From NCBI GenBank assembly GCA_020636675.1, contig JACJXK010000009.1:1-64000 (forward strand): a stretch of DNA of 64,000 bases, read 5' to 3'. The notes beneath the pieces were generated by a model that had not been told where the DNA came from, did not search any database, and was given only the letters and a program-made list of their open reading frames with translations. Source of the DNA: Prevotellaceae bacterium. GTDB lineage: Bacteria > Bacteroidota > Bacteroidia > Bacteroidales > Paludibacteraceae. Each line of letters starts with the position of its first letter. The first letter of the stretch is position 1. The translations under genes were made by a program, and so were the position numbers. Positions 1-9,400 of the stretch are shown one piece after another.

Positions 1-76
1 CCTACCCATCAAATTAACTTTTGTACTTCGCAAGCATTACATTGTCTAACTTTTAAAGGAAGTGAGGAGGTAAAGA

Positions 77-532
77 ATGAACGGACGGGAAGATAAAAAG
101 CAAAACGATCTTTTCTTTGTTTGCAGCCTGATTGATTATATTGCTCGTCAGACAAAAAATGAACGTAAGATTGTGGTTAATGCCCTTGGAAAAGAAGAAC
201 TGGAGCATCTTTATGATTTAGCAGATGTTTATCATAGTGAGAATATTGATAAGATAACGCATGAACTAATTAATGAATATAATATTCCAATAGGAACATT
301 TGATAATGTAGCAGCTTGTCAATACCGAGTTCCTACGTATTGGGATATGGGAAAAGTTTATCATAGGTTGATTACAGACATTTGTAAAGCTGAAAGCAAA
401 CCTATAATTGATGTTTTGATTGAGGTGTATAACTCATGGATTTCTGACAGCATAGACGATTATAACAGCAGTATGTATTATGAAAATCCAAGTTATTTGC
501 TTGCATCCTATAAAGCAGGTAAGCCATTATAA
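77..532 (+). CDS. Unrecognised small protein upstream of Fic gene
   Basis: A 151-residue soluble protein with no signal peptide or membrane segment. I do not recognise a named family with certainty. The start follows a GGAGG-containing stretch (66-70), an unusually good ribosome site for this phylum. Its stop lies two bases before the start of the Fic gene, so the two are probably co-transcribed and translationally coupled. Features seen: a hydrophobic N-terminal helix (about residues 12-24), an acidic middle and a C-terminus rich in Tyr and Ser. Proteins of this type beside Fic genes could be regulators or antitoxin-like partners, but that is inference from position only. Base composition is AT-rich like the rest of the first 6 kb. 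Confidence 0.75.
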   Translation: MNGREDKKQNDLFFVCSLIDYIARQTKNERKIVVNALGKEELEHLYDLADVYHSENIDKITHELINEYNIPIGTFDNVAACQYRVPTYWDMGKVYHRLITDICKAESKPIIDVLIEVYNSWISDSIDDYNSSMYYENPSYLLASYKAGKPL

Positions 533-534
533 GT

Positions 535-1275
535 ATGGAACAGATATTTAATAAAGAACAGCAGGAGAAAGCGCAATTCATATTGAATCATCCTTTGGCA
601 AAGCTATCGGATTTGCGCTCTAACGAAATAAAGGATTTGGCAGTGGTGTGGTGTTACTATTCAGGTAAGATTGAAGGTAACACTTATACCTACGTAGAAA
701 CAGAAGCATTGCTCAAAGATGGCATTACTTCCGAAAAGAAGTATGAAGATGCCAAGATGTTGAAAAACCTATATAATACTTTCATATCCGAAGTTGAGTA
801 TATTAATAAAGGTAAGAATCAGGAAGTAATAGACGAACGTACCCTGTTCAGGGTACATCAATCCATTTCTACGGGTTTGGTTTCCGATGAAGAATCAGGC
901 TATTTAAGAACAAGGGCTGTTCGTATTAGTGGTACAGAGTATATACCACCCAAAGATTTGCATGATATTCGGGCAAAGTTGAATGAAATACTTTACCAGC
1001 AAGAGCAATATGCCAATCCATTGGAGCGAGCCGTTTACCTTCATTGTAACATTGCCAAACTTCAACCCTTCATTGATGGGAATAAGCGTACCTCCCGAAT
1101 GGTGGAAAGCATTGCATTGATGAATGCTGATATTATTCCGGTCTATTCTTCAAAGGATGCCGATATTCTGAATTACAGGAAAGGGTTAATCGCTTTTTAT
1201 GAAACAGGAGATCATTCTCCTTATTCTGATTACTTCCTGAATAAGCAAGTAGAACGAATTAAAGAAATAGAATGA
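535..1275 (+). CDS. Fic family protein with altered catalytic motif
   Basis: A 246-residue single-domain Fic (filamentation induced by cAMP) protein; the family usually transfers AMP or another nucleotide phosphate group onto target-protein hydroxyls. The Fic core is at residues 176-188 and reads LQPFIDGNKRTSR. The GN(G/K)R anion-binding part is intact, but the usual first histidine, the catalytic base, is Gln177 (codon CAA, one base from CAT). The N-terminal SxxxEG inhibitory helix motif is at Ser43-Glu47-Gly48, which places it among Fic proteins with a built-in inhibitory segment. It sits between a small unknown gene and a broken second Fic gene whose ATG overlaps this stop codon (ATGA). 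It is either catalytically weak or dead, or uses a different chemistry. Family assignment is firm; activity is uncertain. Confidence 0.9.
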   Translation: MEQIFNKEQQEKAQFILNHPLAKLSDLRSNEIKDLAVVWCYYSGKIEGNTYTYVETEALLKDGITSEKKYEDAKMLKNLYNTFISEVEYINKGKNQEVIDERTLFRVHQSISTGLVSDEESGYLRTRAVRISGTEYIPPKDLHDIRAKLNEILYQQEQYANPLERAVYLHCNIAKLQPFIDGNKRTSRMVESIALMNADIIPVYSSKDADILNYRKGLIAFYETGDHSPYSDYFLNKQVERIKEIE

Positions 1276-1495
1276 CCATGAGTGAACCTATAAAGGAACT
1301 ACTGAAAGAAGTGGATGCTCTCAAAGAGCAGCTATCCACTTTGCGCCCGTTGCCCGAAGAAGCTCTGAGAAAGATTCAGGATGCTTTGGATATTGAATAT
1401 ACTTACGAGAGTAATCGTATAGAAGGCAATACGCTCACCTTGCAGGAAACCGCTCTTGTGTAAATGAAGGTGTTACCATTTCGGGATCTTGCAAA
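1272..1495 (+). pseudogene. Broken second Fic protein, N-terminal fragment
   Basis: The open frame encodes 63 residues typical of the start of a longer Fic protein: a coiled N-terminal helix (about residues 5-40) followed by the inhibitory motif SNRIEGN near residue 47. Translation stops at TAA 1461-1463. Reading on in the next frame for about 30 bases restores a plausible continuation (VNEGVTISG), so a single-base deletion near 1460 explains the stop. Homology then fades near 1495 and no Fic core follows, so the rest has been deleted or replaced. The start overlaps the stop of the upstream Fic gene by four bases, suggesting an ancestral tandem Fic operon. Confidence 0.75.
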
Positions 1496-1631
1496 AGCAT
1501 ATGACCGGATAAAGAGAGAGCGTCAGTATGCTATCCAATTGGGATATGAACAATGCAGGCGTGTTGAGGGGATTCTATTTGCCGATCAAGATGTTTATCC
1601 GATAACAAGAAAAATGTCCTATGCCATCTAA
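1464..1631 (+). CDS. Short ORF at a decay junction, doubtful
   Basis: A 55-residue frame starting with ATG just after the Fic fragment stop. The product is charged and helical, contains DLAKAYDRIKRERQYAIQLG near the N-terminus, and has no family I recognise. Its first codons overlap the out-of-frame Fic remnant and its end overlaps the next remnant, so it could equally be a piece of the decayed gene that follows. It is reported because the amino-acid pattern looks protein-like rather than random. Confidence 0.3.
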   Translation: MKVLPFRDLAKAYDRIKRERQYAIQLGYEQCRRVEGILFADQDVYPITRKMSYAI

Positions 1632-2006
1632 AAAGAGGAATATTAGTGAGGTGTGGTCTATTGTTGTTACAGACTTTAAGTATGGAGTAATTCAGACCAA
1701 TCTCAGTAAGTTGTTGGAGAAGGATAAAGAGGCCTTGTATCCTTGGTCGATTTGTATTGATGATTTGGAAGCATTGTTCATATTGATGGAAAGATGCTGA
1801 AAGGGATAGCTCCAGCACGTTTCATGGAGTTTCTTTATTATAGAGAAAAACTGCAAGAGCACGTTGTGTGTTTCGATGAACTGGATATTTATGGCTGGTA
1901 TTTGGACGGTCGTGAACAATTCAAGGAATATGCGGATAGAGGCATGATGATTGATACGATTCCCAATATGGGAACAATCTTCAATCGTTGGACTTGGATT
2001 CAATAA
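1619..2006 (+). pseudogene. Frameshifted remnant of gene paired with the ATPase
   Basis: Two overlapping frames together read as the C-terminal part of one protein. The first (1619-1798) contains VWSIVVTDFKYGVIQTN and SICIDDLEALFILME; the second (1794-2006) continues with MEFLYYREKLQEHVVCFDEL and ends NRWTWIQ. A one-base shift near 1790-1797 separates them and no start region survives. The pattern resembles the C-terminal portions of large nuclease-like proteins encoded just before STAND ATPases in Bacteroidota accessory regions, but that is recalled resemblance and not proven. The downstream ATPase starts about 110 bases later, which fits a former two-gene unit. Confidence 0.5.
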
Positions 2007-2118
2007 TGAGTTGAGTATGGAGTACAAAAAACATTATAAGATGCCAGATTATCTAGGAAGTTTTGAAATGAGCGTGATAACGAGTGAGATGGTAAGAGGT
2101 GGAATGTAACTTATAAAT

Positions 2119-4971
2119 ATGGAAGAAAGAACAGTTAATCAGATAGGCATAAAGCCCATCTACATAGAAAAAAATGAAGGAAAAATCTATGTTGGAGATC
2201 TCTACGTCGAAGAGCCTTCTTCTGCTTTTTGTAACGGGTCATACGAGTTATTTGATTACACTCCAACTATTGAACCTGCAATTCCCAGAGATGAGGTTGG
2301 GATGATTCAAGAGTGGATAGAGAGGAAAGCCCCTGCAGAGAAATCAGATAGATTAGCCTTGCTGTACGGAAAAGCCGGAATTGGTAAGTCCATAGTGATG
2401 CATGACCTCTTAGAGAAATTGCAATCAAAAGATGATTATTTGGTACTTGGCCTGAAATCTGATCAGGTGGAGTTTGTGGATACTGATGAATTGAGTCGCA
2501 AGATGCATCTGGAACAGCCAATAGAGGTTGTTGTCAAAGAAATGGCTCAGAAATATAGAAGAGTTATTCTACTGATTGATCAGATAGACGCTTTATCACT
2601 TTCTCTTTCCTCAAACCGTACACCTTTGCGTTCACTTCTGAAAGTGATAGGTCAAGTACAATATGTCCATAATGTACGAGTTGTCATATCGTGCCGACCA
2701 TACGATTTGGAATATGATCCCTTACTTGATAACCTGAGGATAAAGAATAAATGGGAATTGAAAGAACTTACTAAAGAGCATGTGTTACAGACGCTACAGG
2801 ATAACCAGTGCAATGAGCGATTAAGTGAAAATCTATTGCGATTTTTGGGAAATCCGCTACATTTGTATCTGTTCTTGAAAGTAAAGGCATACGAACAATT
2901 GACAGCCCCATTGTCAACCGACTTGCTTTATCACCAGCTGTGGAGAAAGTATGTGAATGATGATAGTGTTCGTAAGGTTGATAAAGACCAACTTTTGTCA
3001 TTGCTTGACTCTTTTGCAACTACGATGTATCAGCGGCAGGAATTGTCTGTCCACGTTAGAGAATTTGAAACAATTTACGACGCTGAACTGAGATATCTTT
3101 TCACCAATGGACTTTTGCTCATTACGAAAAGTGGTCAGGTTCAGTTCTTCCACCAGACTCTTTTTGACTATGTTTATGCTAGGAGGTTCACGGAGAAGGG
3201 GCATGATTTGCTGGAGGAGTTAAAGAGACAGCATCAAGGATTGTTTTCTAGATCGGCGGTAAAAAGCATATTGATATTCCAAAGAGAACAGAAGCCTTCG
3301 GATTATATTCATATCCTAGAACAGTTGCTTTATGCAAAGAATGAGAATGGCAAGGATACGTACCGATTCCATTTGAAATCGCTTGCACTGAGCAATATGG
3401 CTTATTTTGAATCACCCCTGAAAGAAGAATTGAACTTTATTTCGAGAAAAGTTTATTCGGATAAAGTTTATATGGATGTGATATTTGAATCTGTTTATTC
3501 CGCAAATTGGTTCAATGCCATTTGGGTAATAATAGATAGTAAGGGAGGGTGGAAAAAACTCAGTAAAGAGTATAAGGAAAAAACGATGGTGATGTGCCAA
3601 AGGACACTTTGGCTGGATGCAGAGATTGTTCTTGATAAATTAGATACAGTTTTGGATTACGGAGATGAGAATGACTGTAAGTATTTGGACAACCTACTAC
3701 AGCATTATAATTTGAATTGTAGAAGTGATAAGCTGATAGCTTTCTACAACAAACTTGTCAATAAGAGGAATCCGTTGGAATATACGCACTTGTTGAATAA
3801 TATACTTAAGGAAAATCCTACTTTCGTCTGCGAGGAACTTAAGGAGAATATCAGATTACAACTGAAGGAGAAAGAAGAAAGATATGTTCACAGGATAGTT
3901 GTACCCCATGATGTAGAGCATCTTTATGAAGAACTTCTCAAGAATCATCATGACATGGCAATCCATTTATTGGTGGATATTCTGACTATTGTCTATGAAT
4001 CTACCCAATTGGGGATTGATGGAGCTGAGATATATAATTCGACAGAATTCTTCAGCTTCCAGAGGAAGACGGGTGGACATTTTGTTTCCAATTTTATAGA
4101 GGATGCGGCCAATATTCTTATTGATGATTTTCTTAAGAATGCTGAGGACGAGAAGACAAAACGCTACATCGCAGAATTTAGTAAAAGTAAACACGAAGGA
4201 TTCGTTTTTGTAGCATTGTATATCTATACATCACATCCAGAATTGTTCACAGATGATGTTTACGAAATTATCATAAACCGTCAGGTGTTGGCGAATGCTC
4301 CGAGTTGGGTGGAATATCAAGCAGTGGAAGCTCTGAAAATGGTATTTTCTCTAATGAATGAAACTCAGAAGAAGACTATAATTGACAGAATATTAGCCAT
4401 TGATGACAAGGGTGAATACAATTTGTTCAAGGATTACATTGAGATAAGACTGCAATATGGGCATCCTCTCCTTGATATAGATTTGCATAAAGGGAAAGCA
4501 TTGGAAGTAATATCGATAGAGGAATTGAGATATTTTTCATGGATAGCATACCAGGAACGTCAAAGGATTGACCGCAAATTTAATCCGGAGCGATTGAAAA
4601 ACGAAAAGCCTTCTAGTTTCTCGTCACATTGTGGATGGAACTCACTGAGAAAGGAACAAGGGCTTAAGATGAGTCCGGAGACTTGGTTTAATTCCATGCT
4701 GAAATATACCAAAGATTCTATGGTTTGGGAAAAACCTTCATTGACAGGTCAGTGCCATTTGTTCCGTGACGTGGTGGGCAAAGAACCTGATAAGTTCATC
4801 GGGCTGATAAATCAAATAATACTTGATGATAGGATACTATTAGCATATCTGCAAGCGGGAATGCAGGGATTGATGGATGCTGGTAGGTTGGATGATGCCA
4901 TGCGTGTGTTAGAGGGTATACTTCGTATTGTTAATAACTGTGTGAATTCTACTGGGTCTATGTTGATTTGA
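2119..4971 (+). CDS. STAND-type P-loop ATPase, probably truncated
   Basis: A 950-residue protein with a NACHT/STAND-like ATPase. Walker A is GKAGIGKS at residues 84-91, Walker B is VILLIDQIDAL at about 149-159, and a sensor-like VVISCRP follows. The rest is a long helical C-terminal region typical of repeat-based sensors. The N-terminal 60 residues contain an IYIEKNEGKIYVGD pattern. STAND NTPases commonly act as signal-triggered switches, often in phage defence or cell death; that role here is inference. The last residues and the stop codon fall inside sequence that reads, on the other strand, as the end of an ISL3 transposase (4958 onward), so an insertion appears to have replaced the true C-terminus. 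The upstream partner gene is decayed, so the system is probably non-functional or altered. Confidence 0.75.
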   Translation: MEERTVNQIGIKPIYIEKNEGKIYVGDLYVEEPSSAFCNGSYELFDYTPTIEPAIPRDEVGMIQEWIERKAPAEKSDRLALLYGKAGIGKSIVMHDLLEKLQSKDDYLVLGLKSDQVEFVDTDELSRKMHLEQPIEVVVKEMAQKYRRVILLIDQIDALSLSLSSNRTPLRSLLKVIGQVQYVHNVRVVISCRPYDLEYDPLLDNLRIKNKWELKELTKEHVLQTLQDNQCNERLSENLLRFLGNPLHLYLFLKVKAYEQLTAPLSTDLLYHQLWRKYVNDDSVRKVDKDQLLSLLDSFATTMYQRQELSVHVREFETIYDAELRYLFTNGLLLITKSGQVQFFHQTLFDYVYARRFTEKGHDLLEELKRQHQGLFSRSAVKSILIFQREQKPSDYIHILEQLLYAKNENGKDTYRFHLKSLALSNMAYFESPLKEELNFISRKVYSDKVYMDVIFESVYSANWFNAIWVIIDSKGGWKKLSKEYKEKTMVMCQRTLWLDAEIVLDKLDTVLDYGDENDCKYLDNLLQHYNLNCRSDKLIAFYNKLVNKRNPLEYTHLLNNILKENPTFVCEELKENIRLQLKEKEERYVHRIVVPHDVEHLYEELLKNHHDMAIHLLVDILTIVYESTQLGIDGAEIYNSTEFFSFQRKTGGHFVSNFIEDAANILIDDFLKNAEDEKTKRYIAEFSKSKHEGFVFVALYIYTSHPELFTDDVYEIIINRQVLANAPSWVEYQAVEALKMVFSLMNETQKKTIIDRILAIDDKGEYNLFKDYIEIRLQYGHPLLDIDLHKGKALEVISIEELRYFSWIAYQERQRIDRKFNPERLKNEKPSSFSSHCGWNSLRKEQGLKMSPETWFNSMLKYTKDSMVWEKPSLTGQCHLFRDVVGKEPDKFIGLINQIILDDRILLAYLQAGMQGLMDAGRLDDAMRVLEGILRIVNNCVNSTGSMLI

Positions 4972-5197
4972 GTGGGTAGAGGAAGCACTCGCCTCCATTG
5001 ATATAGTACACCATATTCATAAAGTTGTCAATGTCGGCAAATCCTCTGACTCTCTGTTTTACCAATTGTATCTAGAATTTAAGTCACTCAAGAATCCCGT
5101 TGTTCACCCACCCCCAAGTACGTGAAATTGGTGATTATACCGAACTAGTGTGCTTTCTGTTCTCCGTGTCATAGGCCTTGCGCTTTTGACCAATATC
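4958..5197 (-). pseudogene. ISL3-family transposase C-terminal remnant
   Basis: The minus strand reads a degenerate protein tail. It contains WGWVNNGILE, then in-frame stops, then IQLVKQRVRGFADIDNFMNM followed by VYYINGGE and a stop at 4958-4960. The NG-LE spacing followed by KR-RG and a Phe-rich end is characteristic of the C-terminus of ISL3-type DDE transposases. At least three internal stop codons show it is dead. Its 3' end overlaps the last four codons of the STAND ATPase on the plus strand, marking an insertion boundary. No intact terminal inverted repeat was identified by eye. Confidence 0.6.
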
Positions 5198-5249
5198 GTT
5201 GACAAACCCTCTACATCTTTGGAGATCGATTTGGAAATGAAGGTTTTTA

Positions 5250-6104
5250 TTACCGTCTGATTTTTTCCGTCAAACATGACTTGGAAGCAGTCTCAACCCC
5301 AAGGCAGATATTCTTCACTTCTCTTAATGTTCCAAAGTCAACTGTTTTCATTAAGTTACCCACACGATTCAACACAGACCCTTTAGTTAGCTTCTCTTGG
5401 CATTCCTGCTTGTGCTTTTGATCGAGTTCAATCTCTTCCATGTACTGACGGATTAGATCAATGTCAACTTCCGATACGACACCCGTCAATGAGGCTATGA
5501 TGGTATCTTTACCCACACGATTAACCGTACGTCCATGAATGACACCCACCAGACGATTAGCATCGGTAACTCCTTCTGAAATAAGACGGACTACCTCCTT
5601 GTAACTCTTGCTGTCAACGGAAGATACATAGTTGCTGATGCGAATGTTGCAACGTTGAAGAACAGCGTCTAGCTTGGTGAGTTTATAAACGATTTCTTTG
5701 TTCAAGTCAAAGATACGACGGTTGTATTGACGCATACGTTGGACAAGGGCAGAAGGCACAAAACTGCCACGGATTAAATCCTTCATGGTGCATTCGGCAA
5801 TCCATGCCGCATCGCGAACATCACTCTTCCTGCCCGGCAACTGCTTGATGAAATAGGGATTCACAAGTTTCAAGTCTTCAATGTCATCCAAAACACGCCA
5901 AATCGGATGCCAATAGATACTCGTACTTTCCATGGTAACCTCCCTTACTTCGTGGGTAAGGAGCAACTGATGCAATTCCTCCAATTCCGGTGTCAAAACA
6001 CCAAATTTACATTCAATTTTATCTCCATTCTCGTTCAGGAGACAAGCAAATACACTATCTTTGTGAACGTCAAGACCACATACTATTCTCATAGGCGATA
6101 ACAT
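5250..6104 (-). pseudogene. IS110-family transposase, C-terminally truncated
   Basis: The N-terminal DEDD domain of an IS110-type transposase is well preserved: Asp12 in GLDVHKD, Glu59 in MESTSIYW, Asp95 and Asp98 in GRKSDVRDA. A helical linker follows to about residue 241 (ECQEKLTK). The second domain of the family, with the helix-hairpin-helix and catalytic serine, is missing. Instead there is an unrelated 43-residue tail (residues 242-284) joined near 5381. At 284 residues the frame is shorter than family members, which usually have roughly 340-420. An alternative start is ATG at 6092. IS110 elements move through a bridge RNA encoded in their non-coding end; for a minus-strand copy that end would lie at 6105 and beyond. 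This copy should be unable to transpose by itself. Confidence 0.8.
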
Positions 6105-6208
6105 TTTGAGACTTAGAGCTCGTTAAACAATAAATTTGAGGCTCGCACACCGAGACCTCCCACGCCATAAAGATAGGGGTGGTCTTGACTTTTTCTTATC
6201 GCACTGGC

Positions 6209-6228
6209 ATATAAATCGTGATTTATAT
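6209..6228. promoter_or_regulatory. Perfect 20-bp palindrome beside a -7 box
   Basis: Arms ATATAAATC and GATTTATAT flank a central GT, giving a perfect two-fold symmetric site of operator type. It ends two bases before a TAAATTTG sequence (6230-6237) that matches the Bacteroidota -7 box on the plus strand. The arrangement would suit a repressor site, but no regulator is known and the downstream gene starts 260 bases away. It could instead belong to the IS110 end. Confidence 0.4.
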
Positions 6229-6369
6229 CTAAATTTGTGACCATTAATAAACGATTTAAACAGAATATTTGTTTTACAATTGTTTTACAGTAGCGGAACT
6301 AAGAATATTCTAATCAATTGGAAATAAAGAGATTATCTTGGCAGTTTAAAATCCGCCAGGAACCTCTAG

Positions 6370-6403
6370 AAAGGATTAGAAAGATATTTATAATCCTTTT
6401 TTG
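6370..6403 (+). terminator. Rho-independent terminator-like hairpin
   Basis: A 9-bp stem (AAAGGATTA at 6370-6378 pairing with TAATCCTTT at 6391-6399) runs into T residues. No plus-strand gene immediately precedes it, so it may terminate a small RNA or be left from a gene lost to IS insertion. The stem is AT-rich and modest. Confidence 0.45.
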
Positions 6404-6497
6404 TTTCTGAAAGGCAGGTGTTGGCAGGTGGTCGCAAGGAGCAGAGGGAGAAGCTGATGTTTGAATTTTTTGTTTTTCACCTAAAAAGTTTTTTGTT

Positions 6498-9400
6498 ATG
6501 GTATCTTTTGACTTGAATGCTATTCTGAAGTATCTATGTTCGTTTTCCTTGTTGTTTCTTAGTCCTGTAGCATCTGCTCAATATCATTCTGAATATGCCT
6601 ATATCTACAAGATTACAGATAAGGAGGCTGCGGAGATAGTGAAAGATGAAAATCGATTTGAACGCTCCTACTTGCATACAAAGGTGGATTCTGTTGCGTT
6701 TGATAGTGTCTTTCCTGTAGATAAACTGCCGTTAGGCTACTATTTGCAAGTATGTGTATGCGGGGATTTTTTGGATGTGAAGTTCTTTGATTTGAAGGAC
6801 AAAGCTGATTTTGTTCCTTTCATTCTTAACAATTCCAATGATTTGTGTGTGCAGATATATGGAAAAAATGGTGAGGTTTTGCGTGATGCGAAACTTGCGG
6901 TGAATGGGCACAAACTAAAGTTTGACGACAAACTGAATTGTTACATGAGAAGGAGGTGTAATGACGACGGACTGCTCTCTGTAGAAAGAAATGGAAATTG
7001 TTACTTCTTCATGATAGACAAATACCGTAATTCTAATAGATTGTTGCAGGGAGGAAGTTTCTTGTTGATGAAGAAGCCGTTGTCTTATGTCAGTAATCCT
7101 GTCGCTAATCTTGTACATGGAGTACGGAATTCTATTCGTTATGGTGAATTTTATCCTCTTAAATCAGCCGCTTCCATGAATAACAGGATATTGATGAATT
7201 ATATTACCTTGGGAGCTTATTCTCGGAAAAAATATGATAGCTGGAGCGGCTATATGGTTTCGGATAAGCCTATGTACAGGCCGGGTGACACTGTGAGGGT
7301 GAAGGCTTATGTGGTTAATTCGAAAGGAAAGCCTGTGACTTCTCCTGCTAATGTGATATTTTGTGGCAAGACGGTGGCTGAGATATCTCCATATTCTCCT
7401 GGTTGTTATGTGTATGATTTGCCACTGTCTGATTCTCTCAATTTGAAATTGAATAAGAATTATTGTATTAAGTTTGAATCGAGGGAAGATGAAGATTATT
7501 CATGGATCAGGAAACAGGTGAGTTTATATTTCGCATATAAGGATTACGAGTTGAAGGATAAATATAAATTGCAACTACAGACGGCTGATTATACGCAATA
7601 TAAAGGGAGTTGCCGTCGATTTCGGTTGGCTGTGGAGGATGAAAATGAGTTGAGGGTTAAAGATGGCAAGGCAAAAGTCTTCGTTTTGACACAGTCGGTA
7701 GAAGAGTGTTTTGAGAAAAAAACGGTTGTGCCAGATACGTTGATCGCCTTCGATCTCCCCTTGTCCGCAGATTCGGAGACAATATTTGACGTTTCTGATT
7801 CCATATTCCCGAATGCCAATGTCACCTATAAGGTGAAGGCGGAGGTGACAACATCTGACGGAATGTTTTTACACTCATCTTCGAAATCGGTTTCTTATGT
7901 ACATTTAAGGGAAACCATTAATTTTGAATATAGAGATGACTCTCTTCTTGTCTCTTTTTCTAAAAATGGGATTTCCCAGCCGAAGAGCATTGTTCTTCGC
8001 GAACATAGCGCATTTGGAACCGATAGCGTTGTTTATCACGGCAAGACGCCTTGTGCTGTCCGAGTGACAAACTTTGTCTCTTATTATGAGGTTCTGGATG
8101 TGGATGGTAAAAGTTTGTCTTCCTATCCTTTGACTAATGACGAAGCCAAGTTGGAACCTCAGGTTGTTGAGAAAGATGGATACATGGAAGTGTCTGTGAA
8201 AAATCCTCATAAGTTGCCTTTCGTGTATGATTTGTACAAGGGAAACAACCGTCTGGCAGATGGTTGTGGAATCTCGTTCCATCATAATGTGAAATTTTCA
8301 GACAAATATGATTATTTGTTGTCAGTCCGTTATGTGTTTGGAGGATATGAACGTACGCATAACTTCCTGCTTAATCCTGTCGAGCAGAAAGAAGAGCTGT
8401 TGTTGAACGTTTCTCAACCCCGACAGGTCTATCCGGGAGAAAAGTGTAGCGTTGATGTCTTTGTGACCGATACGGAAGGAAATCCGGTTTGTGGTGCGGA
8501 TGTTACGGCATACGGCAATAAGGAGAAGTTATATGCGGAATTGCCGGAATTGTCGGATTGTTTCAATTGTAGACAGACAAGTAGAAAAGGTAAGAGTTTG
8601 TTTAATAAGTTCTTTTTTTCGGAAGGGAGAGGGACAGACAGGCAATGTCTCTTGTCCTCTGATTTTGATGTTTTCTTTAAAGAGTGGGGGCTTGATACGA
8701 TTGCTTATTATCGATTTATACGGCCTAAGGAGAAAATCGAGAAGTTGCTGATTGATGCGCAGGATTCTAGCGCTGCATTTGTTCCTGTTGTTCTGGATGG
8801 TGATGCCGATAGACGTTTGATTAACCATGTTGTCTATGTGGATGGGGTTCCTGCCTATTATCAATGGTCTGCTGGCAATGTGGGTTGTATGATACATGTT
8901 ACTCCCGGTTTCCATGATGTCGCTATACGTACAAATGAAGAAAAGATAACTATTGACAGTTTATATTTTGAAAAGGGAAAGGGTTCGTTTTTCTGCTTGA
9001 ATGTAGATAAGGTGAAATCGAAGAATGTGAAGAAGGAAAAGATGCCAAATTCATTTACGGAAGAAGAGTTGCAATTGTTTGAAAATACGTCTGCTCATTT
9101 AGTGGTGAACAGAAAGGAAGGTGTCGTTTGCCTTTATAATGAGGTTGGTGCCTCTTTCGTCTTAAGGGAGAATGGAGTTGTGTCTGATTGCCATATTGGA
9201 CCATTGGGCCGAAGAATGGAGCTGGTCGTTGACGGAGAGTGTTTGGATACCATTATAGTGAAGTCGAAAGATGTGATACAAAATACACAGAAGTGGCTCT
9301 CTTTCTCGAAACCGGATGTCCTGATGCTGAGAAGGAGAGTCTCCTATCCATTGTTGAGATATCCAGATCCTAGTGAATTGTCGGACTATTCATCTCTTCT

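Larger units (their letters stand above)
6105..6497. other. Gene-free stretch with IS110 end region
   Basis: No coding frame is supported here. The part next to the IS110 gene should be its 5' non-coding end, where IS110 elements encode a bridge RNA. A hairpin-forming segment is present at 6152-6182 (GACC-CCC pairing with GGG-GGTC around a loop). Further right are a perfect 20-bp palindrome (6209-6228), a TAAATTTG box on the plus strand (6230-6237) and a terminator-like hairpin (6370-6403). The right edge of the IS cannot be placed by eye. Confidence 0.4.
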
